From Haematobia irritans (taxonomy: Eukaryota > Arthropoda > Insecta > Diptera > Muscidae), in the NCBI RefSeq assembly GCF_050003625.1, contig NC_134398.1:67526891-67590890 (forward strand): 64,000 bases of DNA, read 5' to 3'. Positions 57,494-64,000 of the stretch are shown here, piece after piece (position 1 is the stretch's first letter; each line of letters opens with the position of its first letter). Both the position numbers and the translations under genes were made by a program. The notes below the pieces were generated by a model, which did no database searches, was not told where the DNA came from, and saw only the letters and a list, made by a program, of their open reading frames with translations.

Positions 57494-58791
57494 AAGGGTG
57501 ATACGGTCAAAATTTGGTCAATATAAACTTGACGTATTTCTTTCAATTTTGCATTTAAAAAACCTGAACACCCCTCATTTTGAAGGTGTGTGTGTAGAAT
57601 GTTGCTCCTATTTTGATTTTGGAATTCACTCCTCAGTTGTCAAAATGCCGTCCAAGCAAGAAGAGCAGCGTATCAAAATTTTGCTCGCGCATCTCGAAAA
57701 TCCGAGCTACCCGCACGCAAAGCTGGCAAAATCGCTAAAAGTTGCCAAATCAACCGTTACAAATGTAATTAAAGTGTTTGGGGAACGTTTGTTGACAGCC
57801 AGGAAGTCTGGATCGGGGGGAAATCGAAACCCGGAAGCCGCTGAGAAGACAAAGAGAGTTGCCGGTAGTTTCAAGCGAAACCCTAACCTCTCTCTCCGAG
57901 CTGCCGCAAATAAGCTGGGTGTATCGTCTACAACCGTGCATCGAGCCAAAAAACGAGCCGGACTATCGACTTACAAGAACGTAGTGACTCCAAATCGCGA
58001 TGATAAACAAAATACGACGGCCAAAGCGCGATCCTGGAGGCTGTACACGACGATGCTGACGAAGTTTGACCTCGTGGTAATGGACGACGAAACCTACGTC
58101 AAAGCCGACTACAAGCAGCTTCCGGGACAGGAGTTTTATACGGCAAAAGGAAGGGGAAAGGTAGCAGATATTTTCAAGCACATAAAACTGTCAAAGTTCG
58201 CAAAGAAATATCTGCTTTGGCAAGCCATCTGTACCTGTGGCTTGAAAAGCAGCATTTTCATAGCTTCCGGGACTGTCAACCAAGAAATTTACGTGAAAGA
58301 GTGTTTGAATAAACGTTTGCTGCCTTTCCTGAAGAAACACGGTTGTTCCGTACTGTTTTGGCCGGATTTGGCATCTTGCCATTACGGTAAAAAGGCCATG
58401 GAGTGGTACGCCGCCAACAACGTGCAGGTGGTTCCCAAGGACAAGAACCCTCCCAACACGCCAGAGCTCCGCCCAATTGAGAAATACTGGGCTATTGTCA
58501 AGTGGAACCTAAAGAAGACCAAAAAAACTGCTAAGGACGAGCAGCAGTTCAAGGCAAACTGGCTTTCTGCGGCGAAGAAGGTGGACAAGGTGGCTGTAGA
58601 AAATCTGATGGCAGGTGTCAAGCGTGAGGCCCGGCAATTCGGATTTGGAAAAGCGAAAGCCTAACTGAATATTTTTCCTGAATTTTATACTAATTGAACT
58701 TGAAAAAGAAATTTAATTTGATTTTTTAAATAAACGATTTCACCGATTTACACGCGTTTTCCCTTGACCAAATTTTGACCGTATCACCCTT
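57494..58791 (+). mobile_element. DD37E Tc1/mariner transposon, apparently intact, 1298 bp
   Basis: Begins AAGGGTGATACGGTCAAAAT; the last bases are the exact reverse complement. The terminal inverted repeats are 28 bp and perfect, flanked by TA (57492-57493 and 58792-58793). It encodes one uninterrupted transposase. With intact ends and gene it is a candidate autonomous element. Confidence 0.92.
57645..58664 (+). CDS. DD37E (ITmD37E-type) transposase
   Basis: 339 residues. ATG at 57645 (MPSKQEEQRIKILLAHLENP) is chosen over upstream ATGs because it follows AAA and begins the conserved DNA-binding part; the frame is open from 57498. Two helix-turn-helix-like regions (about 8-45, KSLKVAKSTVTNVIK; about 72-104, AANKLGVSSTTVHRAKKRAG) should bind the inverted repeats. 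Catalytic residues: D148 (VVMDDETYVK), D241 (LFWPDLASCHY) and E279 (PELRPIEKYW). D241 and E279 are separated by 37 residues, the DD37E arrangement described in mosquitoes and other insects. No stop or frameshift. Base composition is richer in G+C than its surroundings, consistent with a recent arrival. It acts alone in its element; no neighbour is involved. Confidence 0.93.
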   Translation: MPSKQEEQRIKILLAHLENPSYPHAKLAKSLKVAKSTVTNVIKVFGERLLTARKSGSGGNRNPEAAEKTKRVAGSFKRNPNLSLRAAANKLGVSSTTVHRAKKRAGLSTYKNVVTPNRDDKQNTTAKARSWRLYTTMLTKFDLVVMDDETYVKADYKQLPGQEFYTAKGRGKVADIFKHIKLSKFAKKYLLWQAICTCGLKSSIFIASGTVNQEIYVKECLNKRLLPFLKKHGCSVLFWPDLASCHYGKKAMEWYAANNVQVVPKDKNPPNTPELRPIEKYWAIVKWNLKKTKKTAKDEQQFKANWLSAAKKVDKVAVENLMAGVKREARQFGFGKAKA

Positions 58792-59149
58792 TATAAGGAA
58801 AAAACGGCTTCATTGATAGCTTTATCGACTTTTGGACAAGGCAAAAAACTTTATATCAGAGAAATGCGTCTTCTATGCTAAGCTAAATTCGAATTCACAT
58901 TTTAAGGACATGAAATGTTTGGCCTTCCGATAAAATGTTTTAAGGGTATAGCGTCAATGACAAACCCAAATCAAAGTGATCGGTCTCCTCCATACGTTGT
59001 GACCAGCACTGGGTCTGGTCTATACACAGGATTTCGATACCACATGATGAAACAAATCAGGAAAAATTATACAGTCAGATTTGTTTTTCAGTATCAAGTA
59101 TGCAAAACTCAAATTTAAAAGAGAATTCCGTCTTAAATACATCTCCGAA

Positions 59150-59990
59150 AAAAATGGGTCGCCAAAAAAGTAGTGAATATGTTGTTTTTGGATCCGGAAG
59201 CGGTGCAAAATTAGCGCAGAATCGATGAATTTAACATAGGATTGACGAATGTCTACACCCTCAAAAAAAATCGCTTCTGTCACATATACCCCAAACACAT
59301 TTTGCTTCAAGCATATATATTTTCAGGATTGGTGCAAACAAAATATTGTTTGTATTGTCAAACATATTATGTTTCACCTTGGGGCATACATTGGTAGTAA
59401 AAACTTTTAGTGACATTTTCTTTGTGTGGATATATTTTTAAGGCGCCAATTGGTTACTTCCATTATTTTACTTGCAGCATAGTCTCTAGGTCTCTCTTTC
59501 TAAACACATATATGTTTGTAGGCTATTTCCAAATTAATATATGATTGCATCTAAGCATATTATATTTACAAACATTTTATGTCCCAAACATAATATGTTC
59601 TAACATATTAACATATATATCCCAAACATGTAATGCTAGTTTATGAACATTATATGCTTGCACTCAAAAATATTATGCTAAAAAATTTGAGTTCCAAACA
59701 TATATAGTTTTTACACCCAAACATATGAAAAACAGCCTTTTTCGTCCGTGTGCATTTCAATAGCCGTTGCACTGAATGTGCATAATTTCTTAAGGTGTTA
59801 TCAGAATTAAGTGTTTTGGATGTGAATTAAAAAAAATGTAATTGCCAAATTAATAATTTTTATAATTACTTAACATACAGAGAAAAAGGTTTTGTATAGT
59901 TTAAACAAAGAACATTTTTAGGGTGGCCTTTTTGCTTTCAAAGTTGTGCCTTTGGAACAATTTCCAAATTTTTTTGCTGGGTTCCTTAAT
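59150..59990 (-). mobile_element. element I copy, split by a short G variant
   Basis: GGGTCGCCAAAAAAGTAGTG (about 59157) to 59257, then resumption at 59752 (TTTCAATAGCCGTTGCACTG) to CCAAATTTTTTTGCTGGG (about 59980). Confidence 0.65.
59258..59751 (-). mobile_element. element G variant, about 494 bp
   Basis: Both G ends are present in reverse (CACCCTCAAAAAAAATCGCT ... CTTTTTCGTCCGTG), but the centre is different and lacks the tRNA-like segment. Confidence 0.7.
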
Positions 59991-60116
59991 GCTTTCATAG
60001 TTTGTGTCTGGATAATATAAGAGTCAAAATTATCTAGCATCGAAAACTTCGATTTTTGAAGATAATGCCTAGATATCTCGATGATTCAGGTAGCCCCAAA
60101 AAAGTATCAGTTTGAA

Positions 60117-61742
60117 CATACACAGAGAATACAGATTGGTTGTGACAATCGAATTTATTGCCAACCTCCTTTTGGCAGTTGTAGCAACTATTAGTTGGCA
60201 GTTGTGTCACCCGACTGATTCGGTCGACACAACTAATATCTCATATGGTATTGGTTGGGTCTGCCAACGACATCGGTTGTAGCTACCTTCTTCATTCGGT
60301 TGTGCTGCCCAACCTTAACAATACTCATAGCCAAATTAAAAACCATTTCCTTCCCAAATAAATATTATATTTTATTTTATTTAAATATATGTATAATGGT
60401 GCATATAAATTTAATTGCAATGTATTTGATATCAAATGATGCAAATTGCACTTTATGATTTTTTTACTACAAATAAAATAAAAATTTATTAATAAATTGA
60501 TTCTTATATATATTCATATAAAAAACAACTAAATACGACAGAAAAGTCGGCCGGGCCGAATATCACGTAACATATGACATGAACATCTGCACCTATTTAG
60601 CTGATTTGGACGTAAAATGGTGAAAATCGGTACTATTGTAACTGTAGCAGATTATAAACATTTACGGACCACCCCATTTGTGGACACATCATGTTGATTC
60701 TTACTATAATCTTAACGTAGAAAGGTCGGTTCAAATGCCTCAGAATTAAATCTGAAATACATTTATCAGAGTATAGAAACTTTTGTATAAATATGTATAT
60801 GAACGTCAATAATTAGTCCAAAATACCTCAAAACATTTTTTCGACTTCGCCAGATATCGCGAAAGTTCATATTTCCTTCGGCATGGATTTCTGTTATAAA
60901 CATCTCTGGTCGGTATTTTAATAAATTAAAATAAACCGATTTTGATTCACTGGTCAAATCATGGACTGGACGATGCTAGGGATAAATACATGTTGAAATG
61001 TAGCAACGCATCCGTTTTATCATGCAAAGGAATTAAAAAAAGTTAAACATATAGTATTAGAAATTGGGGTGTATCACAATCCGGTTTGGATCATATAATG
61101 TAATCTGGACCTACCTGGTGTGTCCAACTTTTAAGGTTGTTTTTGTAGCATCATGGAGGTACATTTTACACAGCTGCTGTTTCAATTTGTGATGTAATTC
61201 TGACATATAATATAATCTGATTTCCCTGCATATTTGATTCACTGACCATTGAGGAAGTGTATTTCTCATCCTATCTGTTACACATCGAATTCTCCAGATC
61301 ATTTGGTGCATGCTTAGATGATTAAAGAATTACGGCAGCTGAAAATTCTGCCGTTTTAATTTGAAGTCAAAAAAATAAGTCTCCTTTAGATATGAAATTA
61401 ATATTTTAATAGAAATGACATTTGTAAAATAATTCAAATGACATTCGGTTGTGAAAACCGTCCGTAAGTTAGTTATCACCAAGTGACAGTTACGACAATT
61501 AATTACGGCAGGTCGTGTCATCCGAATTCAAGCATAATTTTTCAAAATAGAGATATTCAGTTCATACAAATGTCTGTCGTCTATCACAAACGTGAATCCA
61601 TTGAAATAGTAGAATCATTATAGTAAAGACCAACGTATGATTGCAAATATAGTACATAGATTGGGGTAATTGATATTTAATTATAAATGTAGAATTTTCA
61701 TTACTTCAACCGATTTCCAACCAACCTCTTCTGTGTGTGTAT
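60117..61742. mobile_element. possible TIR element, about 1.6 kb
   Basis: CATACACAGAGAATACAGATTG at the left (first 20: CATACACAGAGAATACAGAT) and CAACCTCTTCTGTGTGTGTATG-like sequence at the right (61721-61742) are imperfect inverted repeats. Inside lies an N fragment. No transposase. Weak. Confidence 0.3.
60535..60960 (-). repeat. family N-like end fragment
   Basis: GTCGGCCGGGCCGAATATCA at 60546 matches the terminal hairpin of N; the remainder is diverged. Confidence 0.5.
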
Positions 61743-62708
61743 GTACGCCCAACTGGCAAATATATGACAAAAATCGAAAATTAATTCGTCGCTTAGGTTA
61801 GGCTAGGTAACAGTAAAAAATCAACAATTTGTGGTAGAAGAGAAACTCAAATCCTGTTTTTTATTCTCCGGATACACACATCAAAACGTTTACGTTAAAT
61901 AAACTAACAAACGCTAACCACCGAACCCCCCGTTTCACTTTCATAAGCATTCGACGACATTATGTTGTATTTTCGCTTAGATGTTTCTATCAAATCGATT
62001 AGTGTTTATCGTAAAGGAAACATTTTAATTGGCATGCCTCATAGTTATTTCCAGGGAATTAACGATCGAATAATAGTGTGTTTCACAATTTATCACCCTG
62101 TGATCTGTGATCATGGCAAATTTAACAACACCACAAATCCAATTCAACTAAAATATTTAATCAAGATTTTTTAAACGTTCATTAATTACAGCAATTAAAT
62201 CGTCAACAACACACATACATTCACTTGGGTGACAGGCGTTATGCGCAAACCGACCACATATTTGAGCTGAGTAGTCAAGAGTAGGTGAAAAGTTAAAAAA
62301 AAAAAACTAAATTAAAACCTCGGTCATTTCGTTCTCAGACAAAGGAGAGTAACTGCAAATCAACTGGCCAACACACAAGACGTAAACAATTTAATGAAGA
62401 AAAACAAGCCTGTCGAAAAACCAAAGTGTTGCTATAAATAACATATAATTAAGTTCAAAACAAATCATGTCAATATTTGATGCACAGTGTTTTACAAGAA
62501 AGCAATTATTTTTATAGAAAGCCAATTGAGGCCACTTATTATAGGCTGTTGTAAATCGATGAGCGGAAATATTTTTTGAGCTCATTCGACCAGTGGTAGT
62601 TATTATTATTATTGTTTTCTTTATTAGTATATAATACTTTAAGGTGTTACATAATATACATTTTCACCATTAATTTGACATATTTCTTAAAAAATCTGAA
62701 CACATTTT
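61743..62708. other. no gene recognised
   Basis: AT-rich, with a 70-aa ORF at 61962-62174 lacking any motif. Confidence 0.45.
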
Positions 62709-63737
62709 TTATACCCTCCACCATAGAATGGGGGTATATTAACTTTGTCATTCCGTTTGTAGCACATCGAAATATTGCTCTAAGACCCCATAAAGTATAT
62801 ATATTCTGGGTCGTGGTGAAATTCTAAGTCGATCTGAGAATGTCCGTCCGTCCGTCCATCTGTTGAAATCACGCTAACTTCCGAACGAAACGAGCTATCG
62901 ACTTGAAACTTGGCACAAGTAGTTGTTATTGATGTAGGTCGGATGATATTGCAAATGGGCCATATCGGTCCACTTTTACGTATAGCCCCCATATAAACGG
63001 ACCCCCAAATTTGGCTTACCGATCCTCTAAGAGAAGCAAACTTCATCCGATCCGGCTGAAATTTGGTACATGGTGTTAGTATAAGGTCTCTAACAACCAT
63101 GCAAAAATTGGTCCACATCGGTCCATAATTATATATAGCCCCCATATAAACCGATGCCCCGATTTGGCTTGCGGATCCTCTAAGAGAAGCAAATTTCATC
63201 CGATCCGGCTGAAATTTGGTACATGGTGTTAGTATATGATCTCTAATAACCACGCAAAAATTGGTCCACATTGCTCCATAATTATATAGCCCCCATATTA
63301 ACCGATCCCCAGATTTGGCCTCCGGAGCCTCGTGGAAGAGCAAAATTCCACCGATTCGGTTGAAATTTGGTACGTGGTGTTAATATATGGCCTCAAACTT
63401 CCATGCAAAAATTGGTCGAAATCGGTCCATAATTATATATATATATCCCATATAAACCGATCCCCAGATTTGACTTCCGGAGCCCCTTGGAAGAGCAAAA
63501 TTCATCCGATTCGGTTGAAATTTGGTACGTGATGTTAGTATATGATAGTTAACAACCAAGCCAAAAGTGGTCCATATCAGTCCATAATCATATATAGCCC
63601 CCATATAAACCGATTCCGAGATTTGGTTTTGGAGCCACATGGAGGAGCAAATTTCATCCGAGTCAGTTTAAATTTGGTACATTGTGCTAGTATATGGTCG
63701 TTAACAACCATGTCTAACTAGGTCCAATCGGTCTATA
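62709..63737 (+). mobile_element. family B copy, interrupted by element H
   Basis: Starts TATACCCTCCACCATAGAAT, (GTCC)n at about 62842, then 153-bp units; breaks at GGTCTATA where H begins. Confidence 0.8.
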
Positions 63738-64000
63738 CACTCAAAAAAAAAGTGAACTCACTATTTCACTAAAGCCAATTTAACTATATTTTAGTTCATG
63801 AACTTATTATATTTGGAGAAAGTTTCATTTACTCTAATAATTTTTTGCGTACGTTAGTTAAATTAACTAAAAGACGAAAAAAAATTATACACACATTAAG
63901 GATATAGATTTAGTAAATTCGTATTTCTCACAAAATAGTTCATAATTTCTTCAAATTTGTAAATTTTACTACAAAAGCGTCCATCATGAACTTCGTATGT
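63738..64000. mobile_element. element H, runs off the window
   Basis: CACTCAAAAAAAAAGTGAAC, TTTCACTAAAGCC, TTTGCGTACGTTAGTTAAAT match 6954-7200. The right end is outside the window. Confidence 0.7.

Larger units (their letters stand above)
57240..58925 (-). mobile_element. element F copy, split by DD37E transposon
   Basis: 57240-57493 and 58792-58925 are reversed F. Joined at TA they read CACTTAAC-TA-TAAGG, matching F at 50330-50345 and 54716-54733 in reverse. Confidence 0.75.

Noticed and set aside
57498..57644. N-terminal extension of the DD37E transposase
   Set aside because: It would start inside the terminal inverted repeat and adds 49 residues unlike the family; ATG 57645 is preferred.

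Overview
The window looks like AT-rich intergenic DNA from a higher fly. The best fit is a calyptrate or muscid dipteran such as a Stomoxys, Haematobia or Musca relative. This is inferred from repeat content, because no host gene was recognised that could fix the species. No bacterial-style genes, CRISPR arrays, rRNA genes or convincing functional tRNA genes were seen. Almost everything readable is transposable-element DNA, much of it nested.

Layout. 0-9 kb: an INE-1/DINE-1-like repeat (family A), a broken mariner pseudogene, two very long (TA)n tracts and another INE-like repeat (family N) split by a terminal-inverted-repeat element (H). 9-17 kb: element G inside a minus-strand A copy, elements F, I and K, a LINE remnant, a possible small host exon near 12.4-12.7 kb, and a 153-bp-arm foldback element (L). 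17-28 kb: a complete BEL/Pao LTR retrotransposon on the minus strand (17761-27394, 645-bp LTRs that look identical, ATAAC target duplication). It sits in element M, which itself sits in an A copy. 28-37 kb: a hAT-like element (K) split by G, then long A and B repeats with internal 153-bp arrays and tandemly repeated 3' ends. 37-48 kb: an internally deleted DD41D (rosa-type) mariner, an element with two outward-facing tRNA-like modules, more N and B copies, and a Jockey-type LINE 3' end. 48-64 kb: F, G, I and B copies, a 792-bp TIR element inside F, and an apparently intact DD37E Tc1/mariner transposon (57494-58791) with 28-bp perfect inverted repeats inside another F copy.

How the parts relate. 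The BEL element carries Gag, protease, RT, RNase H and integrase, broken by one single-base frameshift just before the RT YIDD motif. It also has an extra third ORF downstream of pol. That ORF is a diverged second copy of the element's own nucleocapsid-protease module, with the protease aspartate replaced by asparagine. The whole internal region is peppered with a strongly strand-biased hexamer (GAGRCA on +, TGYCTC on the element's sense strand), densest in its untranslated leader. These two features are the strongest candidates for something undescribed. Repeats A, B and N share the same 3' end plan, and A and B also share a 5' hairpin and an internal 153-bp period, which suggests one mobilising machinery, probably Helitron/Helentron-type as for INE-1. 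Several insertions have empty or pre-insertion sites in the same window, so the order of events can be read directly.
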